Positions 7,672-17,284 of a stretch of DNA of 64,000 nt are shown here, in pieces; within the stretch, counting starts at the first letter, position 1, and each line of letters opens with the position of its first letter. The position numbers were made by a program, and so were the translations under genes. Origin of the DNA: Sneathiella chinensis (GTDB lineage Bacteria > Pseudomonadota > Alphaproteobacteria > Sneathiellales > Sneathiellaceae); the NCBI RefSeq assembly GCF_012720115.1, contig NZ_VNWN01000002.1, forward strand, positions 868,001-932,000. The letters run 5' to 3'. The notes under the pieces were generated by a model. That model did no database searches. It had not been told where the DNA came from and saw only the letters and a list, made by a program, of their open reading frames with translations.

Positions 7672-10590
7672 CTATTTGGTGCCGAGATTCTTTAGCACCG
7701 CAAAAGGAGAGTCAGGATCAATTTCGCGGGTCTTGGTCGGCTTGGCGCGTCCCGGACCGGCAGCCTTGCGAGGGGCGCCTGCCCCCTTGCCGCGTGGGCC
7801 TTTTTCTTTTCCAGCCGGTTGTGCCTGCTTCTTGCGTTTCTTGAAGGGGGCTTTCTGATAAATCAGTTCCTCACCTTCGCCGCTCGCCTTGTATCCCAGA
7901 TGTTCCAGAATCAGGGTGAACTGTTCCCGGGTCGTGCCCACAAGGGACAGCATTTCATGGGTCGGCTTGAAGGGCAGATTGCGCGGCAGGTCTTTCTTGT
8001 TCTTGGCCTTGCCGGTGTCCGCTTCCTTGGCGGCGGGCTTGCCCGCAGGGGAGGCCTCTTCCGTCGCAGCTTCGGCCTCAGGCTCTGCCGGGCTTGTTTC
8101 TGCAGCAGGGGTATCTTCTGCTGCTTCAGGGGCCTCGGTTGCCTGAGTGGCTTCCGCATCTGAGGGCTGTGCTTCCGGTGCCGCGTCCTGAGGGGCGGCC
8201 TCGGAGGGCTGCTTGGCTTGGGCCTCAGGGGCTGGTGCGTCCGCTGCAGCGCCAGTTTCCGAGGCAGCTGTTTCTGTGGCCGCAGTTTCGGTTGCCGGTT
8301 TTTTGTCTTCCGTTTCCAGAAGTCCGCGGGAGGCGCGGCGCAGCAGACCTGCCAGCCTGTCCAGCATATCAAGGCGGACGGCCAGATTATCGAAAAGGGC
8401 GTATCCTGCGGTCAGGTAGAAGGCGCGGGGCATTCTGTCTGTCACTTCAAAGGAAACACGGCCAGCCGGAGGCGGTGCCGGGATTTCCTTCCGCTCTTCG
8501 TGGATGGCCCACAGAAGACAGCGCAGGGCAGTTGGGTCGGGTTTCAGCAGCAGCGGCATGAACACGTGTTCGTACCCGACGCGCAAGCCCCCGAATTTCA
8601 GACGCCCGAAATCCTTTTTGTCCAGCATGCGAATCTGTTCGTTCAGCCGGAACCGGGGCAGGGCGCCCAGATTTTCACTGACCTGAAAGGCGATGCCACG
8701 GGCGGCACCCGTCAAGGGAAGGTCCGCCAGCTTTACCAACGGGGTCAGGCGGGTGGCAATCTGGCCGTTTACCCAATCCTGCAATCGTTTGGTTGCGGCT
8801 TCAAGGGCGGGACCGTTCAGCTGCTCGCTGGCCAGAAGATTAACTTTCGGTCTGAGAACCGAATCCCCTTTTGACAAGCGACCCACGGTCACGTCCTGCC
8901 AGACGATCTCTCCCTGTTCGGTCAGGGACAGGGTCTCATCTTCCGATGCGGCGATGGCCTGGGCGCGGCTGGTGATTTCCTTGGCTACGGTCTTGTTGCC
9001 AACATTGCGCAAGGTGCGGGCTTCCGCACTGTTTACGGTCATGTCGGCTGCAAAGCGCAACCCTGTTAGAGTGCCGATAAAATGTCCTTCTACATGGACA
9101 TCGCCGGCTTCGTTAATCACGGCTTCCAATTGACTACTGTCTTTCAGTTTTCGCACCAGCATTGCGGTGCGGCGATCTACAAATCTCTGCGTCAGTTGCT
9201 CATGCAGAGCATCTGACAGGTTATCTTCTATTCCACGAGCGACGTTCTGCCAATGCTTATAATCGTCAACCCACTCCGAAACGTGAGAAATATAAGTCCA
9301 AGTGCGGATATGGGCAATGCGTGTTGCAAGGGTATCGATATCCCCATCGGTTTTTTTCAGCTTGTTGATCTGGTCAGCGATCCAGTCGGTCGGCAATTTA
9401 CCGCCCGGCTGTTGCAATCCAAGATACACACGTTTCAAAAGACGGATATGGGCATCATGCATTGTCTTGCGAAAATCCGGTATCTGGCAGACCTGCCATA
9501 ATTGACGGACTTTCGCCGTGTTTCGTGAATAATGCTGTATTTCGGGATCGGCCGACAGGGTTTTCAGGGCCAGATAGTCATCCGGCTCCCGCGGCGAGAT
9601 CATGCCCTTGTGTTTTGACGGTTGCTCAAGGGTGCGCAGCAGGTCCCGGGCGGTATTGAAGGCAAGGTCACGGTTGCGCCAGCGAATATGCTTTACCTTT
9701 TCGAACCTGTGATCCTCAATCTGCTCGATCAGGTCCTCGTCAAAGGGCTGCACATGGGCGGTTGTGCCAAAGGTGCCGTCGTTCATGTGCCGCCCGGCGC
9801 GGCCGGCAATCTGGGAAAATTCCGCCGGGGTCAGGCTGCGGGACATGACCCCGTCAAACTTATAGGTGCTGGCAAAGGCCACATGGTCGATATCCATATT
9901 GAGCCCCATGCCGATGGCGTCGGTGGCGACCAGAAAGTCCACTTCGCCGGACTGGTACATCTCGACCTGGGCGTTGCGGGTGCGCGGAGACAGGTTCCCC
10001 ATGACAACGGCGGCCCCGCCCCGCTGCCGCCGGATCAGTTCAGCGATGGCATAAACATCATTGGCGGAAAAGGTCACTATGGCGGACCGGCTGGGCAGGC
10101 GGGAGATTTTCTTCGGTCCCCGATAGCTCAGTCTGGAAAGGCGGTCGCGGGTGACATGGACCGCATCGGGAATCAGCCTTTGTATCCAGGGCCTGATGGT
10201 CTCGGCCCCCAGAAACATGGTTTCCTGTCGGCCCCGGGCATAAAGAAGGCGGTCGGTAAAGACGTGGCCCCGCTCGGGGTCTGCCGCAAGCTGGATTTCG
10301 TCCACCGCAACAAACTGGAAACCCCGGTCCAGCGGCATGGCCTCGACCGTGCAGACAAAGTAGGCGGCATGGGGCGGGATGATTTTCTCTTCCCCAGTGA
10401 CCAGTGCCACACTGGCCGCTCCTTTTTTGCGGACAATCCGGTCATAGACCTCTCGTGCCAGCAACCGAAGGGGAAGGCCGATAATGCCGTCGCTGTGGCC
10501 CATCATACGCTCGACAGCCAGATGGGTCTTTCCGGTATTGGTCGGGCCGAGTACCGCTGTAATCTGGCTTGTCTTCATAGGTGCATTCAT
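7672..10590 (-). CDS. SUV3-like superfamily 2 helicase with Ala/Glu-rich linker
   Basis: 972 residues. Walker A is GPTNTGKTH (15-23) and the DExx box is VDEIQ (about 95-99), followed by the SUV3-like AADPERGHVFTDRLLYARG. The helicase C-domain has ATDAIGMGLNMDID and QIAGRAGR. These match the bacterial/mitochondrial SUV3 group of ATP-dependent RNA/DNA helicases; the cellular role in alphaproteobacteria is not settled. Residues 767-866 are a low-complexity Ala/Glu/Pro/Thr linker, then a short folded segment (about 867-915) and a Lys/Arg-rich tail that could bind nucleic acid. It leads a helicase/S4/unknown run. Divergent from the methylmalonyl-CoA mutase gene. Confidence 0.9.
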   Translation of the reverse strand: MNAPMKTSQITAVLGPTNTGKTHLAVERMMGHSDGIIGLPLRLLAREVYDRIVRKKGAASVALVTGEEKIIPPHAAYFVCTVEAMPLDRGFQFVAVDEIQLAADPERGHVFTDRLLYARGRQETMFLGAETIRPWIQRLIPDAVHVTRDRLSRLSYRGPKKISRLPSRSAIVTFSANDVYAIAELIRRQRGGAAVVMGNLSPRTRNAQVEMYQSGEVDFLVATDAIGMGLNMDIDHVAFASTYKFDGVMSRSLTPAEFSQIAGRAGRHMNDGTFGTTAHVQPFDEDLIEQIEDHRFEKVKHIRWRNRDLAFNTARDLLRTLEQPSKHKGMISPREPDDYLALKTLSADPEIQHYSRNTAKVRQLWQVCQIPDFRKTMHDAHIRLLKRVYLGLQQPGGKLPTDWIADQINKLKKTDGDIDTLATRIAHIRTWTYISHVSEWVDDYKHWQNVARGIEDNLSDALHEQLTQRFVDRRTAMLVRKLKDSSQLEAVINEAGDVHVEGHFIGTLTGLRFAADMTVNSAEARTLRNVGNKTVAKEITSRAQAIAASEDETLSLTEQGEIVWQDVTVGRLSKGDSVLRPKVNLLASEQLNGPALEAATKRLQDWVNGQIATRLTPLVKLADLPLTGAARGIAFQVSENLGALPRFRLNEQIRMLDKKDFGRLKFGGLRVGYEHVFMPLLLKPDPTALRCLLWAIHEERKEIPAPPPAGRVSFEVTDRMPRAFYLTAGYALFDNLAVRLDMLDRLAGLLRRASRGLLETEDKKPATETAATETAASETGAAADAPAPEAQAKQPSEAAPQDAAPEAQPSDAEATQATEAPEAAEDTPAAETSPAEPEAEAATEEASPAGKPAAKEADTGKAKNKKDLPRNLPFKPTHEMLSLVGTTREQFTLILEHLGYKASGEGEELIYQKAPFKKRKKQAQPAGKEKGPRGKGAGAPRKAAGPGRAKPTKTREIDPDSPFAVLKNLGTK

Positions 10591-10911
10591 TAACTAAACT
10601 TTGAGACCTGTCCGGAGGCCTTCTCTTTTCCTGAAGGCGCTATAACATGTATCCGGGTTTGTGTAGAGCGGCAACGGGCCCTTTTGAAAGGGAATATAGG
10701 GGAAAGTGGTCCTGAAAGGCGACCAAAATGGGGCAAAGACAAAATTTGTTTGCCAAACGTTTGTTAGCTTTATTAAGAAGGATCATGGGGTTTCAGTCAT
10801 TCTGAAACAGGGAAAGCGGACAATTGCGCCCCGAGACCGGCAGAAAAATTGACAGACAGGTGTGCTGCGGTGCAAAATCGCGCCAAAAAACAATATAGAG
10901 GATAAACTGAG
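10591..10911. promoter_or_regulatory. Divergent promoter region between helicase and methylmalonyl-CoA mutase
   Basis: 321 bases with no gene I can support. The perfect 10-base palindrome CAAACGTTTG is at 10754-10763, preceded by TTTGC, so the stretch reads TTTGCCAAACGTTTG. It loosely recalls TTTGCAAA-type sites of propionyl-CoA regulators (PccR/RamB families) but does not match them. A candidate -35 TTGACA (10849-10854) is followed at 18 bases by CAAAAT, a weak -10, on the mutase side. I looked for a cobalamin riboswitch box and did not find one. Confidence 0.4.
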
Positions 10912-13059
10912 ATGAGCGACTTTCCAAAACCAACCCGTGACCAGTGGAATGAGTTGGCTGAAAAGGAACTGCGCGGACGGAAAGTGGAAGACCTTGTATG
11001 GGACACGCCCGAAGGCATCCCGGTCAATCCTCTCTACACCGCGGACGATGTGAAGTCCCTTCCTCTGGAAGATGAACTGCCCGGTTTTGCACCGTTCAAG
11101 CGCGGGGTGCGGGCGACCATGTATGCAAACCGTCCGTGGACCATTCGCCAATATGCCGGTTTCTCGACCGCAGAAGAATCAAACGCGTTCTATCGCCGCA
11201 ACCTGGCGGCAGGTCAGAAGGGCCTGTCCGTGGCGTTCGACCTAGCCACCCACCGTGGGTATGACAGTGATCATCCGCGGGTGGTCGGTGACGTGGGTAA
11301 GGCTGGCGTGGCCATTGATTCCGTCGAGGATATGAAAATCCTGTTCGATGGTATCCCGCTGGACGAAATGTCCGTGTCCATGACCATGAACGGTGCGGTG
11401 CTGCCGACACTGGCCAACTATATTGTTGCCGCCGAGGAACAGGGTGTCAGCCCTGACAAGCTGTCCGGGACCATCCAGAATGACATTCTGAAGGAATTCA
11501 TGGTCCGGAACACCTATATCTATCCGCCGAAGCCCAGCATGCGCATCATTGGCGATATCATCGGATATACGTCCCGGAATATGCCGCGGTTCAACTCCAT
11601 CTCCATTTCCGGTTACCACATGCAGGAAGCTGGTGCGACACAGGTGCAGGAACTGGCCTTTACCATTGCGGATGGGCTGGAATATGCCCGCACGGCGATG
11701 GCGGCGGGCATGAAGATTGACGAGTTCGCACCGCGTCTCAGCTTCTTCTTTGCCATTGGCATGAATTTCTTTATGGAAATCGCAAAGCTGCGTGCGGCCC
11801 GTGTCCTGTGGGCCCGTGTCATGCAGCAGTTCGAGCCGAAGAACCCGCAGTCCCTGATGCTGCGGACCCACTGCCAGACATCCGGTGTCAGCCTGACCGA
11901 GCAGGACCCCTATAACAACGTGATCCGGACAGCCTATGAAGCCATGGCAGCAGTGCTGGGCGGGACACAAAGCCTGCATACCAATGCGCTGGATGAGGCT
12001 ATTGCCCTGCCGACAGACTTCTCGGCCCGGGTTGCCCGGAACACCCAGTTGATCCTTGCCGAGGAAACCGGTGTTCCGAACGTGATCGATCCGCTGGGCG
12101 GCAGTTATTATGTGGAAAGCCTGACCAATTCATTGGTTGATGAAGCATGGAAGCTGATCCAGGAAGTCGAGGAACTGGGCGGTATGACCAAGGCCGTTGA
12201 AAGCGGCATGCCCAAGCTCCGCATCGAGGAAGCAGCGGCCCTGCGTCAGGCCCGTGTTGACCGCGGCGAGGAAACCATCGTTGGTGTAAACAAATACACA
12301 CTGGCAGAAGATGACAGCAACATCGAAATCCTGGACGTGGACAACACCGAGGTGCTGCGCCAACAGGTCGCCCGCCTTGAGAAAATCCGGGCCACACGGG
12401 ATGAAGCCGCCTGTCAGGCTGCCCTTGAGGCACTGACCAAGGGGGCAGAAGGGGATGCGAACCTGCTGGAACTGAGTGTGAACGCTGCCCGCGCCCGTGC
12501 AACAATTGGGGAGATTTCTGACGCCATGGAAAAAGTCTTCACCCGTCACAAGGCGGAAATCCGGTCTATCTCCGGTGTCTATGGTTCCGCCTACGAGGGG
12601 GATGAAGGGTTCCAGAAAATCCAGAAGGACATCGAGGCCTTTGCCGCCGAGGAAGGGCGTCGTCCCCGGATGCTGGTGGTCAAGCTGGGGCAGGACGGTC
12701 ACGACCGCGGTGCCAAGGTGATTGCGACGGCGTTTGCGGATATCGGCTTTGACGTGGATGTGGGGCCGTTGTTCCAGACCCCGGCAGAAGCCGCCAAGGA
12801 CGCCATTGAAAGCGACGTGCATGTGATCGGTATTTCCTCACAGGCAGCCGGTCACAAGACACTGGTGCCGCAAATCATTGCCGAACTGAAGGCGCAGGAC
12901 GCGGAAGATATTCTGGTTGTGTGCGGCGGGGTGATCCCGGCGCAGGACTATGATGCCCTTTACGAAGCGGGCGTTTCTGCCATTTACGGGCCGGGGACGA
13001 ATATTCCGGCCGCTGCGGCAGAAGTTCTGGAACTGATCCGCAAGCAAAAGTCTACTTGA
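10912..13059 (+). CDS. scpA: Methylmalonyl-CoA mutase, single-chain B12-dependent
   Basis: 715 residues, the length of the homodimeric large-chain form. It interconverts (R)-methylmalonyl-CoA and succinyl-CoA, the last step of propionyl-CoA use. The N-terminal TIM barrel has [17 protein letters not shown] and [16 protein letters not shown], and substrate-binding MTMNGAVLP. The C-terminal cobalamin domain (from about 587) carries DGHDRG with His597, the lower axial cobalt ligand. GAGGA precedes the ATG. Its protection factor MeaB lies 2.6 kb downstream on the same strand, and cobST lies further on. Ends before a strong hairpin that overlaps the next gene. Confidence 0.97.
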   Translation: MSDFPKPTRDQWNELAEKELRGRKVEDLVWDTPEGIPVNPLYTADDVKSLPLEDELPGFAPFKRGVRATMYANRPWTIRQYAGFSTAEESNAFYRRNLAAGQKGLSVAFDLATHRGYDSDHPRVVGDVGKAGVAIDSVEDMKILFDGIPLDEMSVSMTMNGAVLPTLANYIVAAEEQGVSPDKLSGTIQNDILKEFMVRNTYIYPPKPSMRIIGDIIGYTSRNMPRFNSISISGYHMQEAGATQVQELAFTIADGLEYARTAMAAGMKIDEFAPRLSFFFAIGMNFFMEIAKLRAARVLWARVMQQFEPKNPQSLMLRTHCQTSGVSLTEQDPYNNVIRTAYEAMAAVLGGTQSLHTNALDEAIALPTDFSARVARNTQLILAEETGVPNVIDPLGGSYYVESLTNSLVDEAWKLIQEVEELGGMTKAVESGMPKLRIEEAAALRQARVDRGEETIVGVNKYTLAEDDSNIEILDVDNTEVLRQQVARLEKIRATRDEAACQAALEALTKGAEGDANLLELSVNAARARATIGEISDAMEKVFTRHKAEIRSISGVYGSAYEGDEGFQKIQKDIEAFAAEEGRRPRMLVVKLGQDGHDRGAKVIATAFADIGFDVDVGPLFQTPAEAAKDAIESDVHVIGISSQAAGHKTLVPQIIAELKAQDAEDILVVCGGVIPAQDYDALYEAGVSAIYGPGTNIPAAAAEVLELIRKQKST

Positions 13060-13077
13060 CGCAAAACTGTTTTATCT

Positions 13078-13120
13078 GGCCTCATTGACGAAGTGATTTA
13101 ACCCGTCAATGAGGCCCTTT
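13078..13120 (+). terminator. Hairpin after methylmalonyl-CoA mutase that holds the next gene's ribosome site
   Basis: GGCCTCATTGACG (13078-13090) pairs perfectly over 13 bases with CGTCAATGAGGCC (13104-13116); the loop is 13 bases. A short CTTT follows, so it may end transcription only in part. The 3' arm contains GAGG (13111-13114), which is the likely ribosome site for the deacetylase ATG at 13121. Folding would therefore hide that site. Confidence 0.7.
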
Positions 13121-14155
13121 ATGAAAATAGTATTCTCGCCGGATCATGCCCGGCACCATCCGCAGACCTATTTCAAGGCGGGTACCTTTCATGAGCCTCA
13201 GGAAGTCCCCGGTCGCGCCGATGCCCTTCTGGCTGGCCTGACCACGGCAGGGCATGAGATTGTTCCTGCGCGCGCCTTCGGCCCGGAGCACCGGGCGGCG
13301 GTTCATACCCCCGACTATCTGACATTCTTGGAAACAATCGCCGGGCGCTGGAAAGCAGCAGGGATGGAGAGCGACGAAGTCCTGCCCAATATCCATCCGG
13401 GCCGTCGTATGGCCTCTGTTCCAACCGGGGTTGTGGGCGAGGTGGGCTACTACAGCACCGACATGTCCGCCCCCATCGGGCCAGAGACATGGGCGGCGGC
13501 TGTCGCTTCGTCCGAGGTTGCATTGACCGCCGCGGATCTGGTGCTGAACGGGGGGACTGGCGATCAGAAGGCCGCCTATGCCCTCTGCCGCCCGCCGGGG
13601 CATCATGCCTTTCAGGATCAGGCCGGCGGGTTCTGTTTCCTGAACAATGTGGCGATTGCCGCCCAGTATGCCCTCAGGCAGGTGCGCCGCGTGGCCATTC
13701 TGGATGTGGATGTGCATCACGGCAACGGGACGCAAGGTATTTTCTATGGCCGCAATGATGTGCTGACCGTGTCCCTGCATTGTGATCCGACCGATTTCTA
13801 TCCCTTCTTCGCCGGTTATGCCCACGAGCGGGGAGAGGGCGCGGGAGAAAGCTATAACCTCAACCTGCCGATCCCGCCGGGAACGGGGGACGACGGGTAT
13901 CTTGAGTATCTGGACAAGGCAAAGGCCGCTTTGGGGGCCTATGCCCCGGACATGCTGTTCATTGCCTTGGGGCTGGATGCTTTTGAAGGCGACCCGCTGG
14001 TCGGGCTTCGCATCACCACGGACGGGTTCCGCCGGATCGCAAGCAGTATCGCCGAACTTGGCCTGCCGACGGTCCTGGTGCAGGAAGGGGGATACAACCG
14101 CGACTTCCTTGGGGATAATATCGCCAGTTTCATCCGGGGGTTCGAAGGGGCCTGA
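13121..14155 (+). CDS. Histone-deacetylase-family amidohydrolase (acetylpolyamine-type)
   Basis: 344 residues from the ATG at 13121; an ATG at 13109 lies inside the terminator stem and has no ribosome site. Zinc and catalytic motifs of the arginase/HDAC fold are present: RPPGHHA (His161-His162) and LDVDVHHGNGTQ (about 194-205), plus FIALGLDAFEGDPL and VQEGGYN near the end. Bacterial members remove acetyl groups from small amines or proteins; the polyamine type is likely by length. It follows MCM, with the terminator hairpin overlapping its start. It ends three bases from the convergent cdd gene. Confidence 0.92.
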   Translation: MKIVFSPDHARHHPQTYFKAGTFHEPQEVPGRADALLAGLTTAGHEIVPARAFGPEHRAAVHTPDYLTFLETIAGRWKAAGMESDEVLPNIHPGRRMASVPTGVVGEVGYYSTDMSAPIGPETWAAAVASSEVALTAADLVLNGGTGDQKAAYALCRPPGHHAFQDQAGGFCFLNNVAIAAQYALRQVRRVAILDVDVHHGNGTQGIFYGRNDVLTVSLHCDPTDFYPFFAGYAHERGEGAGESYNLNLPIPPGTGDDGYLEYLDKAKAALGAYAPDMLFIALGLDAFEGDPLVGLRITTDGFRRIASSIAELGLPTVLVQEGGYNRDFLGDNIASFIRGFEGA

Positions 14156-14158
14156 TCG

Positions 14159-14566
14159 TCAGAACCGGAAGCTGTCCGGCAGAAGGGCGTCCATGGTGAC
14201 CGTAACAGCTCCGTTCTGGCCCTGATAGTGGATCAGGGTGTCTGATGATGCGGCAAATTCCGCAATGACCTGCCGGCAGGCCCCGCAAGGGGAGCAGGGA
14301 ACGGATTGATTGTCCTGATTGCGGTTGGCGACAAAAATCTCTTGGATCTTCATGGTCGGGCCTTCGCTTGCCACGGCCTTGGCAATGGCATTGCGTTCCG
14401 CGCATTGGGTCAGGCCGAAGGAGACATTCTCCACATTGCATCCGGTGAAGATGTTGCCCGCTTCCGTTTTCAGGGCCGCGCCAACCCGGAAGTTTGAATA
14501 GGGCGCGTAGGCCTGTTCCAGAATGTCTTCGGCAAGGGGATGCAGGCTGTCTGTTGTTTTTGTCAT
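14159..14566 (-). CDS. cdd: Cytidine deaminase
   Basis: 135 residues, the usual homotetrameric short form. It deaminates cytidine and deoxycytidine to the uridine forms. Zinc-site motifs are CAERNAIAKAV (catalytic Glu and first Cys) and PCSPCGACRQV (two more Cys). The N-terminal SNFRVGAAL and GNIFTGCNVENVSFGLT are standard. Start after AGGAAC. It lies 18 bases downstream of the hydroxyproline dehydratase gene on the same strand, so they probably share a transcript although the functions differ. Confidence 0.95.
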   Translation of the reverse strand: MTKTTDSLHPLAEDILEQAYAPYSNFRVGAALKTEAGNIFTGCNVENVSFGLTQCAERNAIAKAVASEGPTMKIQEIFVANRNQDNQSVPCSPCGACRQVIAEFAASSDTLIHYQGQNGAVTVTMDALLPDSFRF

Positions 14567-14584
14567 GTGGTTTGTTCCTGTTAT

Positions 14585-15589
14585 TCAGCGGATAAGAAAG
14601 CCACCGGCCAGCATGTCGTCATTTTCCATGGTGAATTCGGACTTTCCGCAATAGTGGGCGCGCCCGCTCACCTCGACGGTAACGGTTGAATATCGATCCA
14701 GTTTCCCGGTGCCGACGATCGTGCCACTGAAAACCGCACCGGTGATGCTTTCAAACTGGAAGGTTTCTCCCGGTTCTGCCCGGCGGTGGGCCGCTGCGAC
14801 GGCAAGGCGGGCGGTCACGCCGGACCCGGTGGGGCTGCGGTCCACCTGCCCATCGGCAAAGACACAGATGTTGGTGCTGGGGCTGCCGCCGCGCCCGTCC
14901 TGTCCGTCGGTAAAGATAATGCCGTAAAGATAGGAAAGGTCGGGTTCGGTCGGATGCTCAATGTTGATCTGTTCCCGAATGGCCTGGGACAGGTGGTCGG
15001 CGGCCTCAACCAGCTTGGTGGTGGGTGTCGCGCCAAGATCAAGACCAAGGCTGCCCGCATCCAGAATACCGTAAAAGGCACCGCCATACCCGATATCCAG
15101 CTCCACCGGGCCATAATCGCGGGTGTCGACAAACTGGTTTAGCCGAAGGGCAAAAGACGGCACGCTGTGAAACGAGACTGCGCCGGACTGACCGTTGGTC
15201 ACATGGACACGGGCGCGGACAAGGCCGCAGGGGCACTGGATGTTGACCGGGACTTCCCCGTCCTGCTTCTTCACAAGACCGGAGTCAACGGCATATCGGC
15301 CAAGCGCAATAATCGCGTGGCCGCACATGGTGCTGTATCCTTCGTTATGCAGGAAGATGACGCCAAAATCGGCATCGTTGTCATCGGGCGGCACAAGGAT
15401 GGCCCCGTACATGTCCCGGTGTCCCCGGGGCTCGAACATCAGGAATTTTCTGTAATGATCGGCTTGGTCCCGTAAATAACGGCGCCGTTCCAGCAGGGTC
15501 ATGCCATCGGGCAGGGGAACGCCATCCCGGACGATCCGCAATGGCTCCCCTCCGGTGTGCATTTCAATCGTGTGAATTGGCTGGATCAT
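14585..15589 (-). CDS. Trans-3-hydroxy-L-proline dehydratase (proline racemase family)
   Basis: 334 residues from the ATG at 15589, which has GGGAGG five bases upstream; a longer frame to 15664 lacks this. The fold is proline racemase-like: IEMHTGGEPLRIV at the start. The first catalytic Cys is kept (STMCGHAIIALG, Cys89) but the second is replaced by Thr (DRSPTGSGVTARLA, Thr254). Cys/Thr is the known signature of trans-3-hydroxyproline dehydratases, as in human L3HYPDH, and not of racemases or 4-hydroxyproline epimerases. The product would be pyrroline-2-carboxylate. No reductase or other proline gene is adjacent. Confidence 0.88.
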   Translation of the reverse strand: MIQPIHTIEMHTGGEPLRIVRDGVPLPDGMTLLERRRYLRDQADHYRKFLMFEPRGHRDMYGAILVPPDDNDADFGVIFLHNEGYSTMCGHAIIALGRYAVDSGLVKKQDGEVPVNIQCPCGLVRARVHVTNGQSGAVSFHSVPSFALRLNQFVDTRDYGPVELDIGYGGAFYGILDAGSLGLDLGATPTTKLVEAADHLSQAIREQINIEHPTEPDLSYLYGIIFTDGQDGRGGSPSTNICVFADGQVDRSPTGSGVTARLAVAAAHRRAEPGETFQFESITGAVFSGTIVGTGKLDRYSTVTVEVSGRAHYCGKSEFTMENDDMLAGGFLIR

Positions 15590-15684
15590 CCCTGCCTCCC
15601 GATCTGTTTTCCCAGTGATAGCAGTTTGGCGCGGAAATGGCATTCCTCTTGACGCCAGAGGCATATTTTCCCATACCGAAATGC

Positions 15685-16686
15685 ATGAGAAAAGAAAAAC
15701 AAGAAACAGGGACCGCTTTCGATATCATGAAAGAGCGGATCATCAGCGGGAATCGCCGCGCATTGGCGCGGGCGATAACCCTTGTCGAATCAGTACGGGA
15801 CGATCACCAGCAACAGGCACAGGCGCTGTTATCCGACTTGCTGCCCGAGACCGGAAAGTCTGTCCGCATTGGCATTTCCGGCACGCCCGGCGTTGGGAAA
15901 TCCACCTTTATCGAGGCGTTTGGTAAATTCCTGACCGCGCAAGGGCATAAGGTGGCCGTTCTGACCATTGACCCATCATCGAAACGGACCGGCGGTTCCA
16001 TTCTGGGCGACAAGACCCGTATGGAAGAACTGTCGCGGGACCCGAACGCCTTTATCCGTCCATCCCCGTCTGGTGGGTCGCTTGGCGGTGTGGCGCGGCG
16101 CACCCGCGAGGTGATGCTGCTGTGCGAGGCTGCCGGGTATGACGTGATCCTGATTGAAACCGTCGGGGTCGGGCAGTCGGAAACCACCGTTGCCGATATG
16201 GTTGATATCTTCATGCTTCTGTTGGCCCCGGCGGGCGGGGATGAGTTGCAGGGCATCAAACGGGGGGTCATGGAACTGGCCGATATCATTGTGATCAACA
16301 AGGCCGATGGCGACCTTATTCCGGTCGCTCGCCGGGCGGCGTCCGAATATCGCGGGGCGGTTAGCCTGATGCGCCCCAAAAGCAAGCACTGGAAACCGAA
16401 GGTGTTGATGACCTCTGCCCTTGAGAAGGCGGGCATTGATACCCTGTGGGAGACCATCGGCGAGTATCGCGAGGCGCGTTCCGCGGATGAGGAACTGACC
16501 CGCCAGCGGGAGGAGCAGGCCGCTGCATGGATGTGGGCTGAACTTGGTGACACATTGATGAATCGATTGAAGTCTCATGAACAGGTTTCGGTCGCCTTGC
16601 CCCGGATGGAGGCCGATGTGAAGGCCGGTTTGATCAGTCCAACCGCCGCAGCACAGCAACTTTTGGCCATTTTTCTTGAAAAATAG
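15685..16686 (+). CDS. meaB: Methylmalonyl-CoA mutase-associated GTPase MeaB
   Basis: 333 residues from ATG 15685; 15637 and 15727 are other in-frame ATGs and none has a strong ribosome site, so the start is chosen by family length (about 330). Walker A is GTPGVGKST (66-74), then [22 protein letters not shown] and [10 protein letters not shown], and NKADGD for guanine recognition. MeaB loads and protects adenosylcobalamin on methylmalonyl-CoA mutase. It lies downstream of that mutase with three other genes between. Divergent from the dehydratase gene with 95 bases between starts. Confidence 0.93.
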   Translation: MRKEKQETGTAFDIMKERIISGNRRALARAITLVESVRDDHQQQAQALLSDLLPETGKSVRIGISGTPGVGKSTFIEAFGKFLTAQGHKVAVLTIDPSSKRTGGSILGDKTRMEELSRDPNAFIRPSPSGGSLGGVARRTREVMLLCEAAGYDVILIETVGVGQSETTVADMVDIFMLLLAPAGGDELQGIKRGVMELADIIVINKADGDLIPVARRAASEYRGAVSLMRPKSKHWKPKVLMTSALEKAGIDTLWETIGEYREARSADEELTRQREEQAAAWMWAELGDTLMNRLKSHEQVSVALPRMEADVKAGLISPTAAAQQLLAIFLEK

Positions 16687-16737
16687 GCCAGAGGAAGGGG
16701 GGCGGCCGTGCTAGAAGCCTTTTTTAGGTAATTTGAC

Positions 16738-16766
16738 TTGACGGACGCGTTACCATTCCTTAAAAG
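16738..16766 (+). promoter_or_regulatory. Candidate promoter for rpmB
   Basis: TTGACG (16738-16743), then a 17-base spacer and TAAAAG (16761-16766), about 60 bases before the rpmB start. The -35 fits alphaproteobacterial housekeeping promoters; the -10 matches four of six consensus bases. Inferred from sequence only. Confidence 0.4.
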
Positions 16767-16825
16767 CCCATCTCACGACTGGCGTGTGTGCCGGTATTTC
16801 TTTTATGATTCAAATGAGGTGCGCT

Positions 16826-17113
16826 ATGGCCCGTCGTTGCGAATTGACAGGTAAAGGTGTTCAGGCCGGCAACAATGTCAGCCACGCCCACAATAAAAGC
16901 CGTCGCCGCTTTTTGCCGAACGTGCAGGAAGTCCGGCTGATGTCTGATATGCTTGGCCGTTCATTCAGCCTGAAAGTATCCGCTGCTGCCCTGCGTTCAG
17001 TAGAGCATAATGGTGGTCTGGATAACTTCCTGCTGAAATCCAGAGACGAAAATCTGTCCCTGCAGGCCCGTCGCGTTAAACGTGACATCAAGAAAGCGAC
17101 TGTTGCTGCCTGA
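16826..17113 (+). CDS. rpmB: 50S ribosomal protein L28
   Basis: 95 residues from ATG 16826, preceded by GAGGT at five-base spacing; upstream in-frame ATGs lack this. [25 protein letters not shown] is the standard alphaproteobacterial L28 start, and [11 protein letters not shown] and [10 protein letters not shown] follow. It is a late-assembled component of the large ribosomal subunit. Stands alone between meaB and a dienelactone-hydrolase gene and is followed by a strong terminator, as is common for rpmB in this class. Confidence 0.97.
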   Translation: MARRCELTGKGVQAGNNVSHAHNKSRRRFLPNVQEVRLMSDMLGRSFSLKVSAAALRSVEHNGGLDNFLLKSRDENLSLQARRVKRDIKKATVAA

Positions 17114-17142
17114 TCCAGACAGTAATTCGTCCTAAAGAATTC

Positions 17143-17178
17143 AAAGCGAGCTGGCCTTGGGCAGCTCGCTTTTTCTTT
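17143..17178 (+). terminator. Intrinsic terminator after rpmB
   Basis: AAAGCGAGCTG (17143-17153) pairs over 11 bases with CAGCTCGCTTT (17162-17172), with an 8-base loop, and runs into TTTTTCTTT. A classic Rho-independent terminator 30 bases after the L28 stop. Confidence 0.9.
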
Positions 17179-17284
17179 GTCTGAACGCCCCCTTTCTCAA
17201 AGGTTAATTGAATTTCTCTCTTGCTTCTGCGCGCCTCTGCGGCATTTCAATGGAAAATGCTGACTGAATATGAGGGAGAGAAAC

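Noticed and set aside
10591-10911. Possible cobalamin riboswitch before the B12-dependent mutase
   Set aside because: I looked for the B12 box and the typical paired core and could not find either; only a palindrome and a weak promoter are seen.
15637-15664. Overlapping divergent starts of the hydroxyproline dehydratase and meaB genes
   Set aside because: The overlap arises only with the longest frames; the dehydratase start at 15589 has a strong ribosome site and family lengths favour the shorter starts.
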